Made by a program: the position numbers and the translations under genes. From Mycolicibacterium mengxianglii (GTDB lineage: Bacteria > Actinomycetota > Actinomycetes > Mycobacteriales > Mycobacteriaceae), in NCBI RefSeq assembly GCF_015710575.1, contig NZ_CP065373.1, forward strand, positions 3,472,001 to 3,536,000: DNA of 64,000 nucleotides, written 5' to 3'. This document shows, piece after piece, positions 53,358-62,976 of this stretch; positions within the stretch are counted from its first letter, which is position 1; each line of letters starts with the position of its first letter. Below the pieces are notes generated by a model. It saw only the letters and a list, made by a program, of their open reading frames with translations. It was not told the origin of the DNA and ran no database searches.

Positions 53358-54170
53358 TTAGTGGCCTTGTTGGGGATCGAAAGTCGTGACACCACCCCAG
53401 CGCGACGGCGGCCACGCGATGAACCGCGCCTTGCCGATGACGTTGTCCACCGGGATGGTCCCGTTGGTGGGGTCACCAGTGCAGATCAAGCCCTTCTGGG
53501 CGTCGGTCGGAGCATTGGTGCAATGCGCCCGGGAATCCGCTGAATGGGTCCGGTTGTCGCCCATCACCCACAGCCGGTCCTCGGGGACAGTCACCGGACC
53601 GAACTCATTACCCAGGCAGGGATACACCGCAGGGTCGGCCATCATGGTGTTCGGATCGAGATAGGGCTCGTCGAGGGGCTTGCCGTCCACCGTCAGCCCG
53701 GTGTCGGCACGGCACTGCACGGTCTGACCGCCGACGGCGATGATGCGCTTCACCAGATCGTTCTCGTCCGGCGGAACAAACCCGACGAAGGACAACGCGT
53801 TCTGTACGGCACGGATGGCCGGATTGTCGGAGCGGATCGACTTGTACCCCACGCTCCAGGACGGCGGTCCCTTGAAGACGATGACGTCGCCGGGCCCGGG
53901 TTCAGTGAACCGGTAGCTCAGCTTGTCCACCATGATCCGGTCGCCGACGCAACCAGCACAACCGTGAAGGGTCGGCTCCATCGATTCCGAGGGAATCAGA
54001 TACGGCCGCGCGACGAACGTCAGCATGACGTAGTAGAGGACAATCGCGACGGTGACGAGAATGGCGCCTTCGCGTAGCGCGGAGTGTTTTTTCTCGGTCG
54101 GCTCGTCGTGTTCGTCGGCTGCGTCCACGGCTTCCCGATCGGATTCGGCCGAGTCCTCGGTTGCGGTCAC
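53358..54170 (-). CDS. lepB: Signal peptidase I
   Basis: LepB cleaves Sec signal peptides. About 270 residues: acidic N-terminus, one helix (GAILVTVAIVLYYVMLTFVA), catalytic Ser63 in PSESMEPTLHGCAGCVGDRI and catalytic Lys141 in NDLVKRIIAVGGQTVQC, then VMGDNRTHSADSRAH and IGKARFIAWPP. The GTG at 54170 avoids overlap with rplS and resembles orthologue starts; the frame stays open to 54266. Adjacent to rnhB with no gap. Confidence 0.93.
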   Translation of the reverse strand: MTATEDSAESDREAVDAADEHDEPTEKKHSALREGAILVTVAIVLYYVMLTFVARPYLIPSESMEPTLHGCAGCVGDRIMVDKLSYRFTEPGPGDVIVFKGPPSWSVGYKSIRSDNPAIRAVQNALSFVGFVPPDENDLVKRIIAVGGQTVQCRADTGLTVDGKPLDEPYLDPNTMMADPAVYPCLGNEFGPVTVPEDRLWVMGDNRTHSADSRAHCTNAPTDAQKGLICTGDPTNGTIPVDNVIGKARFIAWPPSRWGGVTTFDPQQGH

Positions 54171-54231
54171 GGAGTCAGCGTAGTCAGCGATACCCGGATA
54201 CCGCGCAAGCGGCATCCGGGTGTACGCAACG

Positions 54232-54573
54232 TCAGCGCTTTTCCTTGATCTTGGCCTTCTTGCCACGCAGTTCGCGCAGGTAGTACAGCTTGGCGCGACG
54301 CACGTCGCCGCGGGTCAGCAGCTCCACCTTGTCGATGTTGGGCGAGTGCACCGGGAAGGTGCGCTCGACGCCGACGCCGTAGCTCTCCTTGCGGACGGTG
54401 AACGTCTCGCGGATGCCACCGCCCTGACGCCGAATGACGACACCCTTGAAAACCTGGATACGCTCCTTGGTGCCCTCGATGACTTTCACGTGCACATTCA
54501 CGGTGTCGCCGGGGCCAAAGGCCGGAATGTCGTCGCGCAGCGACGCCTGATCGACGAAGTCCAGCGTGTTCAT
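54232..54573 (-). CDS. rplS: 50S ribosomal protein L19
   Basis: L19, 113 residues: [77 protein letters not shown] and [26 protein letters not shown] are standard. Separated from lepB by about 60 bases. Confidence 0.98.
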   Translation of the reverse strand: MNTLDFVDQASLRDDIPAFGPGDTVNVHVKVIEGTKERIQVFKGVVIRRQGGGIRETFTVRKESYGVGVERTFPVHSPNIDKVELLTRGDVRRAKLYYLRELRGKKAKIKEKR

Positions 54574-54888
54574 CGTGAGTATTCCTTGCGGTCGCGGTTA
54601 CAGACGGCGCCCGACGCACACGTGCGAGGCGGATCCGTAGCCGATGGGTCGGGCTTTCGGTCTTTGCCGCAGCAGGCGATGATTCCAGCCCGCGCAGACA
54701 ACTTGTCAATTGTGCCAGACGGACGCCACGCAGAGAAATCGCCTCCCCGGACGCCTCGCGGACCAGGTACCAAGCTTGCCTAACTACGCGGACATGATCG
54801 ACACCTATTACGCTGATCACACGGGCCGGCTTCGATTCCCAGGCTGTGGGTACCCGTTCCCGACGATTCTTGGGCCTCGAGGAGAACG

Positions 54889-55825
54889 ATGCGACGGCGG
54901 CCGTCCTACGCGGTGAAGGTGACAGTCACAGTCGCCAGCACCGTGCTACTCGCCTGCTGCGCAAGCTGCGAAGCCCATGTGTTCGCCTCCCCCGGTGACG
55001 ACAACCCGGCTGCGCCACAGTTGACCGTCGTCACCCCGCAGGCGCCGCCGTTGGCACCACCTGCACCGCCTCCGGTTCAGAGCGCCCCCTCCTTCGACGG
55101 CCTGCCGGCCCGCGCCCAGCAGGCGGTAGACGAGGCCGCCGACCAGGGCGCCACCATCGGCGTCATGGTGCACGACCGGGAGACCGGTCAGCAGGTCGCC
55201 GCCGGCAACACTACCCGGTGGGCGACCGCCTCCGTGGTCAAGCTGTTCATCGCCGACGATCTGCTGCTGCGGGAGCCGGACGTGTCCCCCGAGGACCGCA
55301 AATCCCTCAACGTGATGCTGCGCTCCTCGGACGACAGTGCCGCCGAGGTCTTCTGGAACCGCGGTGGCGGCAGCGCGATCATCAACCGGGTCACAGCCCG
55401 TTACGGATTGAACGATACTGCCCCACCGGGCAACGGCCGCTGGTGGAACACCATCACCTCGGCGCAGGATCTGGTGCGGTATTACGACATGCTGCTCTCC
55501 GGTGCGGGCGGCCTGCCCCCGAGCGGGCGAACTTCATCGTCGACAACCTGGCTGCGTCGACACCGACCGCTCCGGACGGGACTCAACCCGGCGGGATCTA
55601 TCCGCAGCGATTCGGCATCCCCGAGGGCCTGCCCGGTGAGCCGGTCGCGGTCAAACAAGGGTGGATGTGCTGCATCAACTCGAACTGGATGCATTTGTCC
55701 ACGGGCGTGGTGGGCCGCGATCGGCGCTACATCATGGTGATCTACTCGTTGCAGCCCACCGGTTCGGAAACCGCCCGCGCCACCATCACCCAGGCCGTCA
55801 AGACGATGTTCCCGACCGGCACCAT

Positions 55826-55829
<4 letters not shown>
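54889..55829 (+). pseudogene. lppW: LppW-like beta-lactamase-fold lipoprotein with an apparent frameshift
   Basis: The N-terminal part is in one frame from ATG 54889 (GAGGAG upstream): signal peptide with LLAC lipobox at Cys23, Pro-rich linker, then serine-hydrolase-like fold (WATASVVKLFIADDLLL with an S-x-x-K, and SSDDSAAEVFWNRGG). After YYDMLLSGAGGLPP the homology continues in the next frame as ERANFIVDNLAASTPTAPDG through VAVKQGWMCCINSNWMHLSTGVVG to MFPTGTI (stop 55829). A C run at 55516-55520 has five bases where six would keep the frame. The unshifted frame would end at 55740 with unrelated residues. Orthologue of Rv2905 by order; either a recent pseudogene or a sequence error. Confidence 0.85.
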
Positions 55830-56503
<674 letters not shown>

Positions 56504-56517
56504 AGTCGTACCCGAAG

Positions 56518-57039
56518 CTACTCGAGGTCCAGCAGACCGGCGGGTGGGTCGATCTCGATCAGCCCATCGGCCAGCGACACCGTGGGCACCATGGCCGCCA
56601 CGAACGGGACCAACACCTCGGCGCCCTCCGGTGTCTTCACCGAGAGCAATTCCCCTGCTGCAGTGTGCAACACCTCAGCGACAATGCCGACATCGGAACC
56701 GTCGACAGTGCGCACCGTCAGCCCTTCGAGCTGATGATCGTAGAACTCGTCAGGCTCGGTGATCGGTGGAAGCTCGTCGGACTCGACGAGAAAGAGGGTG
56801 CCCCGCAACGCATCGGCGGTATCGCGGTCGGCCACACCGGTGAGGCGCACCAAAAGACGTTCACCGTGCGCCCGCACCGATTCGATGACGAACTCCCGCT
56901 CACCACCACCGCGAGAGGCCCTGCCGCGCAGCGTTTTCCCCCGCACGAAGCGGCCGTCGGGGTCGTCGGTACGGATGTCGACGACTACCTCACCGGTGAC
57001 ACCGTGCGCCTTGACGATACGGCCGACGACCAGCTCCAT
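56518..57039 (-). CDS. rimM: 16S rRNA processing protein RimM
   Basis: RimM assists 30S maturation and binds S19. The 173-residue product has the N-terminal barrel [27 protein letters not shown] and the PRC-barrel part [58 protein letters not shown]. Ten bases separate it from khpA and fifteen from trmD. Confidence 0.97.
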   Translation of the reverse strand: MELVVGRIVKAHGVTGEVVVDIRTDDPDGRFVRGKTLRGRASRGGGEREFVIESVRAHGERLLVRLTGVADRDTADALRGTLFLVESDELPPITEPDEFYDHQLEGLTVRTVDGSDVGIVAEVLHTAAGELLSVKTPEGAEVLVPFVAAMVPTVSLADGLIEIDPPAGLLDLE

Positions 57040-57048
57040 GAGCGGTCC

Positions 57049-57291
57049 CTACTGGTCGGTGTCCACCACGTCGACGCGGATACCGCGGCCGCCGATACCG
57101 GCGACCAGGGTGCGCAACGCGGTGGCCGTGCGGCCGCCCCGACCGATGACCTTGCCGAGGTCGTCGGGGTGCACATGCACCTCGACCGTGCGGCCCCGGC
57201 GGTTGGTCACCATGTCGACGCGGACGTCATCGGGATTGTCGACGATTCCGCGGACCAGATGCTCCACAGCGTCGACGACGACAGCACTCAT
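57049..57291 (-). CDS. khpA: KH-domain RNA-binding protein KhpA
   Basis: An 80-residue single KH domain (Rv2908c type): [16 protein letters not shown], then [21 protein letters not shown] with the GxxG loop (GRGG). In other Gram-positives KhpA pairs with KhpB (Jag) to bind RNA and influence cell elongation. Its ATG overlaps the rpsP stop by four bases. Confidence 0.93.
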   Translation of the reverse strand: MSAVVVDAVEHLVRGIVDNPDDVRVDMVTNRRGRTVEVHVHPDDLGKVIGRGGRTATALRTLVAGIGGRGIRVDVVDTDQ

Positions 57292-57737
57292 TCGCCGGCG
57301 GGCGCGGTCTCGGCCGGGGTCTCGGCGCTTTCGGCGGCGTCAGCCTTGGGGGCCTTCTTCTTCTTCGGCGTGATGGCCTCGCCGGTGGGTGCGCCGTCAG
57401 CCTGTGCCAGCGCCGCGTTGAACAGATCCAGCTTGCTGGGCTTGGGCTCCTTGACCTTCAGCGTGCCCTCGGCGCCCGGCAGGCCCTTGAACTTCTGCCA
57501 GTCGCCGGTGATCTTCAGCAGCGCCAGGACCGGTTCGGTGGGCTGGGCGCCGACGCTGAGCCAGTACTGCGCGCGCTCGGAGTCGATCTCGATCAGGCTC
57601 GGCTCTTCCTTGGGGTGGTAGCGGCCGATGACCTCGATCGAGCGGCCGTCGCGGCGGGTGCGCGCGTCAGCGACAGCGATGCGGTACTGGGGGTTGCGGA
57701 TTTTGCCGAGACGGGTCAGCTTGATTTTCACAGCCAT
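57288..57737 (-). CDS. rpsP: 30S ribosomal protein S16
   Basis: S16, 149 residues: [79 protein letters not shown] is the conserved part, followed by a Lys/Ala-rich mycobacterial tail. AGGAGA lies about nine bases before the ATG at 57737, which decides against the in-frame ATG at 57767. First gene of rpsP-khpA-rimM-trmD. Confidence 0.97.
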   Translation of the reverse strand: MAVKIKLTRLGKIRNPQYRIAVADARTRRDGRSIEVIGRYHPKEEPSLIEIDSERAQYWLSVGAQPTEPVLALLKITGDWQKFKGLPGAEGTLKVKEPKPSKLDLFNAALAQADGAPTGEAITPKKKKAPKADAAESAETPAETAPAGE

Positions 57738-57914
57738 GGTGAAAGAAATCTCCTGTTGGATTGCCACGCTGCAATTCGGCGACCAGGGCAGGTTGCCCGG
57801 ATCCGGTTTTGCCTCACGTGTGTGACCGGTGCGCAGCCTTGGTCGCGCGCCAGACAGCGAGTCATTCTGCCAGAACTCCCACGTCAGACAAAAATGACGC
57901 CGAATGTGGGGCGG

Positions 57915-58346
57915 CTAGACCACCTTGTCGAAGCACTTGGTCTCGACGCGACGTGTCATCCGCCACCCCTGCGGCGTCCGGATGAACTCGTCGTCGTACC
58001 AGAGCCCGCAGAACAGGACCTGCGCCTGCTCCCCCTCTCCTGCTCCCCCGAGCACCATCGGGTTGAAGCAGATCACCCGGGATGTGGCGGTGTCACCACT
58101 GAAGGTGATCGACAAGTTGCCGAGCATGTGGGAGTACGCCGGAAAGTGCGGCAGCACCTCGGCCAGCCAGGCCTTGACCTCGGGGTAGTGGCCGTCGATG
58201 CCACCCATGGCCCGATAGTCGATATACGCATCCGGGGTGAACACCGCGTCCAGATCATCGAAGCGGCGGTTGTCGATTGCGGTCGAGTAGTCGACCAGCA
58301 ACTGCTGGATCTCCAGGCGATCGGAGATCTCCTCGATGCTGAGCAT
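57915..58346 (-). CDS. SnoaL-like (NTF2-fold) protein
   Basis: A 143-residue protein like Rv2910c. The NTF2/SnoaL-like pattern starts IEEISDRLEIQQLLVDYSTAIDNRRFDDLDAVFTPDAYIDYRAMGGIDGHYPEVKAWL and ends LWYDDEFIRTPQGWRMTRRVETKCFDKVV. Such proteins bind hydrophobic ligands or act as cyclases or dehydratases; the substrate is unknown. Divergent from dacB2. Confidence 0.88.
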   Translation of the reverse strand: MLSIEEISDRLEIQQLLVDYSTAIDNRRFDDLDAVFTPDAYIDYRAMGGIDGHYPEVKAWLAEVLPHFPAYSHMLGNLSITFSGDTATSRVICFNPMVLGGAGEGEQAQVLFCGLWYDDEFIRTPQGWRMTRRVETKCFDKVV

Positions 58347-58424
58347 GAATTCGATTCAAGCAGATGGACGCCGCTTTACCGGCCACTCTGACGCACTTCG
58401 GGGATGGGGTTAGGCTCCGTCTTC

Positions 58425-59306
58425 ATGCGCAGGCTGTTGGCGAGTGTGTCGATAACCCTGAGTTTGGCGGTGGTCCTGTTGCTGGTGGCGTTCACGCCGT
58501 CGGCCGACGGCGAACCCCTCAGCGTGGGGTCGGTACCGATCCCTGACGGCCCGGCGCAGGCCTGGATAGTCGCCGACATGGATACCGGGCAGATCCTGGC
58601 CGGTCGCAACGAGAACAACACCTACGCCCCCGCCAGCACCATCAAGACGCTGCTGGCGCAGGTGATCCTCGACGAGGTGCCGCTGGAGGCGACCATCGTC
58701 GCCGACGAGGCCGACACCCGGGTGGAGTGCAACTGTGTGGGCGTGGTTCCCGGGCACACCTACACCGCCCGCCAGCTACTGGAGGGGCTGCTGTTGGTGT
58801 CGGGCAACGACGCCGCCAACACTCTGGCCCGGATGGTCGGGGGCACCGACGCGGCCGTGGCGAAGATGAATGCCAAGGCCGCCGCGCTGGGCGCCCGGGG
58901 TACCAGCGCCGGATCCCCATCCGGAATCGACGGCCCGGGTATCACCATCTTCTCGACCCCACATGACCTCGCGGTGATCTTCCGGTCGGCGATGTCATCC
59001 CCGGTGTTCGCCCAGATCGTGGCGCAGCCGACGGCGGTGTTCCCCACCGCGACCGGAGACCGGGTGCTGGTGAACCAGGACGAACTGCTGCACCGTTATC
59101 CGGGCGCGCTCGGCGGCAAGACCGGTTTCACCGACCTGGCGCGCAAGACATTTGTCGCCGCCGCCCAGCGCGGGGGCCGGCGGCTGGTCATCGCGATGAT
59201 GTACGGGCTGGTCGTCGAGGGCGGCCCCACCTATTGGGATCAGGCTGGCGCACTGCTGGATTGGGGCTTCGCGCAGAACACCGGCGCCAACGTCGGAGTG
59301 CTGTGA
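58425..59306 (+). CDS. dacB2: D-alanyl-D-alanine carboxypeptidase DacB2
   Basis: Penicillin-binding serine carboxypeptidase that trims peptidoglycan pentapeptides. The 293-residue product has a signal/anchor sequence (residues 4-28), active-site Ser71-x-x-Lys74 (APASTIKTLL), Ser126-Gly-Asn128 (LLVSGNDAAN) and Lys232-Thr-Gly (LGGKTGFTD). Two close cysteines (ECNCVG, Cys102 and Cys104) precede the SGN motif. ATG at 58425 matches M. tuberculosis DacB2 (about 291 residues); an ATG at 58404 is possible. A second copy follows. Confidence 0.93.
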   Translation: MRRLLASVSITLSLAVVLLLVAFTPSADGEPLSVGSVPIPDGPAQAWIVADMDTGQILAGRNENNTYAPASTIKTLLAQVILDEVPLEATIVADEADTRVECNCVGVVPGHTYTARQLLEGLLLVSGNDAANTLARMVGGTDAAVAKMNAKAAALGARGTSAGSPSGIDGPGITIFSTPHDLAVIFRSAMSSPVFAQIVAQPTAVFPTATGDRVLVNQDELLHRYPGALGGKTGFTDLARKTFVAAAQRGGRRLVIAMMYGLVVEGGPTYWDQAGALLDWGFAQNTGANVGVL

Positions 59307-59412
59307 GGCAGTCTCGAGATCACCCCTGACCACGCCGGTGATCACCGAGAGTTGCTGATTCGCAACCTGTTCGAGATCGCGTTCCGACCGCACGTGGTTA
59401 CGCTCGGCCCTC

Positions 59413-60264
59413 GTGCCCCTAGGTCCGCTCGCGCTGGTCATGAGCCTGTTGACGTTCGCAGTTCTGGGGGCCGGTCCCACCGCGGCGGCACCTGAGATCG
59501 CTCCGGCCGGCGCCATCGCCGCACCCGATGGTCCGGCCCAGGCCTGGCTCGTCGCCGACATGGACACCGGCACCATTCTGGCCGCCAAGAATCCCGGCGG
59601 CGCCTTCGCGCCGGCCAGCACCATCAAAGTGCTGCTGGCCATGACCGTGCTGGACCATCTGAACCCCGGGGCAGCCGCCCGGGCCGCACCCCTGCACACC
59701 AAGGTGGAATGTTCCTGCGTCGGCCTGGTGCCCGGCCAGGTGTACACCACCCGCCAGCTGCTGGAAGGCCTGCTGCTGGTCTCCGGCAACGACGCGGCCA
59801 CCCTGCTGGCCGACATGCTGGGCGGCTATCGCGCCGCGATCGTACGGATGACGAACAAGGCCCACGCGCTGGGCGCCGGCAGCACCACAGCCATGTCGCC
59901 CTCAGGTCTCGACGGCCCCGGCTGGGCGTCGGTGACCACCCCCCGCGACCTGGGCGTGCTCTTCCGGGCCGCGCTCGGTTATCCGCTGATCGCGCAGATC
60001 CTGCGGCAGCCGTCTACGCAGTTTCCCGGCCGCAACGGCTACAAGACCATCGAGAACCAGAACGAACTGCTGGCCCGCTACCCCGGCGTGCTCGGCGGCA
60101 AGACCGGATACACCAATCTGGCGGGCAAGACCTATGTCGGCGCCGCTCAGCGCGGAAACCGTCGGCTGGTGGTCGTGCAGATGAAGGGCAGCGGCGACCT
60201 CTACGATCAGGCCGCGAAGCTGCTGGACTGGGGCTTCGCCTCAGCCGAGGTGAAACCTAGTTGA
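59413..60264 (+). CDS. Second DacB2-type D-alanyl-D-alanine carboxypeptidase
   Basis: A 283-residue paralogue of the preceding gene. Signal peptide (about residues 5-26, TAAA/PE), Ser69-x-x-Lys72 (PASTIKVLL), Ser124-Gly-Asn126 and Lys230-Thr-Gly-Tyr are all intact, and the CxC pair is kept (ECSCVG, Cys100 and Cys102). GTG start; no good purine-rich site before it. The last eight bases overlap the convergent amidohydrolase end. All catalytic motifs are present, so both copies are probably active. Confidence 0.9.
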   Translation: MPLGPLALVMSLLTFAVLGAGPTAAAPEIAPAGAIAAPDGPAQAWLVADMDTGTILAAKNPGGAFAPASTIKVLLAMTVLDHLNPGAAARAAPLHTKVECSCVGLVPGQVYTTRQLLEGLLLVSGNDAATLLADMLGGYRAAIVRMTNKAHALGAGSTTAMSPSGLDGPGWASVTTPRDLGVLFRAALGYPLIAQILRQPSTQFPGRNGYKTIENQNELLARYPGVLGGKTGYTNLAGKTYVGAAQRGNRRLVVVQMKGSGDLYDQAAKLLDWGFASAEVKPS

Positions 60265-61327
60265 ACACCCGGCCCCGCAGGATCACCAGGTCAGGGTTGC
60301 TCAACACGGCGGCGCTCTGCCGCGGATCCTCGGCGAAGCACAGCAGATCGGCCGACGCACCGTGCTCCAGTCCGGGCCGCCCCAGCCAGGTTCGTGCGGT
60401 CCACGAGGCCGCACCCAGCGCCTGCGTCGGGCTCATTCCGACCCCCTTGAGCGCTTCCACCTCGTCGGCGATGCGGCCGTGGGCGATCATGCCGCCGGCG
60501 TCGGTCCCCGCGTAGACCGGCACGCCCGCGTCCAGCGCGGCGCCCACCCGAGCACTGCAGCTGGCGTAGAGATCGCGCATGTGTGCGGCGTAGGTCGGAT
60601 ACTTCGCGGCCGCCGCGGCGATATTGGGAAAGTTCTCGATGTTGATCAACGTCGGCACCAGCGCGGTCCCATGCTCGAGCATCAGTGCGACGGTGTCCTC
60701 GGTGAGCCCGGTGCCGTGCTCGATGCAGTCGATGCCCGCCTTGATCAGGCCGGGCAGCGCGTCCTCGCCGAAGACATGGGCGGTGACCCGCGCACCCTCG
60801 GCGTGCGCGGCGTCGATCGCCGCTTTCAGGATGTCGTCAGACCACAGCGGGGCCAGATCGCCCACTCCGCGGTCGATCCAGTCGCCGACCAGCTTTACCC
60901 AGCCATCCCCGAACCGCGCCTGCTCGGCGACCATTGCCGGTAGCTGCGACTCGTCCTCGATGTCGATCGGCAGCCCAGGGATATACCGCTTGGGTTTGGC
61001 CAGGTGCCGTCCGGCGCGGATGATGCGGGGCAGATCCTCGCGGTCGTCGAGGCTGCGGGTGTCGATGGGCGATCCGGCGTCGCGCAGCAGCAGCGCACCC
61101 GCGGCGCGCTCGGTTTCGGCCTGACTGATCGCCTCGTCATCGCTGGTGGGGCCGCCCGGCCCGAGCCCGACGTGGCAGTGCGCGTCTACCAGCCCGGGAA
61201 TGATCCAGCCGCCGTCGAACACCGTGTCGGCGCCGGAAACCGGCTCCGCGGACAGCGTTCCGTCGACCACCCACCACTGCACCGGCTCGCCTTCGGGCAG
61301 CGAGGTGCCCCGCAGGTGTAGCCGCAC
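60257..61327 (-). CDS. Metal-dependent amidohydrolase (Rv2915c-like)
   Basis: A 356-residue amidohydrolase-superfamily enzyme. The metal motif is His50-x-His52 in GLVDAHCHVGLG, followed by GWVKLVGDWIDRG (possible carboxylated Lys), VTAHVFGED, CIEHGTGL and YAGTDAGGMIAHG (Asp). The pattern is close to imidazolonepropionase/prolidase-type amidohydrolases. The GTG lies two bases after the ffh stop, so they are co-transcribed. Natural substrate unknown. Confidence 0.9.
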   Translation of the reverse strand: MRLHLRGTSLPEGEPVQWWVVDGTLSAEPVSGADTVFDGGWIIPGLVDAHCHVGLGPGGPTSDDEAISQAETERAAGALLLRDAGSPIDTRSLDDREDLPRIIRAGRHLAKPKRYIPGLPIDIEDESQLPAMVAEQARFGDGWVKLVGDWIDRGVGDLAPLWSDDILKAAIDAAHAEGARVTAHVFGEDALPGLIKAGIDCIEHGTGLTEDTVALMLEHGTALVPTLINIENFPNIAAAAAKYPTYAAHMRDLYASCSARVGAALDAGVPVYAGTDAGGMIAHGRIADEVEALKGVGMSPTQALGAASWTARTWLGRPGLEHGASADLLCFAEDPRQSAAVLSNPDLVILRGRVFN

Positions 61328-61329
61328 GC

Positions 61330-62895
61330 CTACTTCTGCCCCGGGAACTTCAACTTCGACAGGTCGAAGTCGGCCAGCCCCGGCGGCAATTCATCGAGTC
61401 CCTTGGGCATCTGCGACAGGTCAGGGAAACCGCCGGGCAGGCCGGCGGCCAGTGGATTGCGCACCTTGGGCGGCGTCGGACCCTTGCCCTTCTTCTTGCC
61501 GGACTGCTTGTTCTTGCCTTTGGCGGCCTTGCGGGTGGTGCCCTTGCGGCTGAAGGGCAGGCCCATCTGCCCCGCCATCTGCGACATCATCTTGCGGGCT
61601 TCGAAGAAGCGGTCGACAAGCTGATTCACCTCGGCCACCGTCACCCCGGAGCCATTGGCGATGCGCAGCCGCCGCGAGGCGTTGATGATCTTGGGATCCG
61701 CGCGCTCGGCGGGGGTCATACCGCGGATGATGGCCTGCAGGCGATCCAGTGATCGGTCGTCGACGGCGGCCAGGGCATCTTTCATCTGCCCGGCGCCGGG
61801 CAGCATCCCCAGCAGGTTGCCGATCGGACCCATCTTGCGGATCGCCAGCATCTGCTCGAGGAAGTCCTCCAGGGTCAGCTCCCCCGAGCCGATCTTGGCG
61901 GCGGCATCCTCAGCCTGCTGGGCGTCGAAGACCTGCTCGGCCTGCTCGATGAGGGACAACACGTCGCCCATGCCGAGGATGCGGCTGGCCATCCGGTCCG
62001 GGTGGAAGACGTCGAAGTCTTCCAGCTTCTCGCCGGTGGAGGCGAACAGGATCGGCACGCCGGTGACCTCGCGGACCGACAGAGCGGCACCACCGCGGGC
62101 GTCGCCGTCGAGCTTGGTCAGCACCACACCGGTGAAGCCGACACCGGCACCGAAGGCCTCCGCGGTGGCCACCGCGTCCTGGCCGATCATGGCGTCGAGT
62201 ACGAACAGCGTCTCGTCCGGGTGCACGGCGTCGCGAATGCCGGCGGCCTGGGCCATCAGTACGTCATCGATACCGAGGCGGCCTGCGGTGTCGACGATCA
62301 CCACGTCGTAGTGCTTGGCCTTGGCCTCGGCCAGACCCGCGGCGGCGACCGCGACCGGATCACCCGGGCCGGCACCGTCGGTTTCGTCGGCGCTCGGCGC
62401 GGTTCCGGGGTGCGGGGCGAAGACAGCGACGCCGGCTCGCTGGCCGACGATCTGCAGCTGGTTGACCGCGCCGGGACGCTGCAGGTCGCACGCCACCAGC
62501 AGTGGGGTATGTCCTTGTCCGCGAAGCCATTTGGCAAGCTTTCCGGCCAGCGTGGTCTTACCGGCACCCTGCAGACCGGCCAGCATGATGACCGTCGGGG
62601 GCGTCTTGGCGAACCGCAGCTGGCGGGTCTCGCCGCCGAGGATGCCGATGAGCTCCTCGTTGACGATCTTGACGACCTGTTGGGCGGGGTTCAGCGCACC
62701 GGAGACTTCGGCGCCCTTGGCGCGTTCCTTGATCCGGTTGATGAAGGCACGGACGACGGGCAGCGAGACGTCGGCTTCCAGCAGCGCCAGCCTGATCTCC
62801 CGGGCCGTGGCGTCGATGTCGGCGTCGGTGAGCCGACCCTTGCCGCGCAGGCCGGACAGTGCACCGGTGAGCCGGTCGGACAGGGATTCAAACAC
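61330..62895 (-). CDS. ffh: Signal recognition particle protein Ffh
   Basis: SRP54 GTPase that delivers nascent membrane proteins to FtsY. The 521-residue product has an N domain, G1 loop GLQGAGKTTLAGKLA, RQxxPG-equivalent DLQRPGAVNQL, DTAGRLG, TKLDGDARGGAALSV, and the Met-rich M domain (MGPIGNLLGMLPGAGQM to MMSQMAGQMGLPF). A 20-residue insert (APSADETDGAGPGDPVAV) lies between the DLQRPGA and DTAGR segments of the G domain. GTG start. Confidence 0.96.
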   Translation of the reverse strand: MFESLSDRLTGALSGLRGKGRLTDADIDATAREIRLALLEADVSLPVVRAFINRIKERAKGAEVSGALNPAQQVVKIVNEELIGILGGETRQLRFAKTPPTVIMLAGLQGAGKTTLAGKLAKWLRGQGHTPLLVACDLQRPGAVNQLQIVGQRAGVAVFAPHPGTAPSADETDGAGPGDPVAVAAAGLAEAKAKHYDVVIVDTAGRLGIDDVLMAQAAGIRDAVHPDETLFVLDAMIGQDAVATAEAFGAGVGFTGVVLTKLDGDARGGAALSVREVTGVPILFASTGEKLEDFDVFHPDRMASRILGMGDVLSLIEQAEQVFDAQQAEDAAAKIGSGELTLEDFLEQMLAIRKMGPIGNLLGMLPGAGQMKDALAAVDDRSLDRLQAIIRGMTPAERADPKIINASRRLRIANGSGVTVAEVNQLVDRFFEARKMMSQMAGQMGLPFSRKGTTRKAAKGKNKQSGKKKGKGPTPPKVRNPLAAGLPGGFPDLSQMPKGLDELPPGLADFDLSKLKFPGQK

Positions 62896-62976
62896 GGGGC
62901 AAGCCTACTTGGCCTGGCCACCGCAGCGCCCATCGCGCCCCGGGCCGTTCTCGATGCCCGCCGCAGGTGCAGTGGC

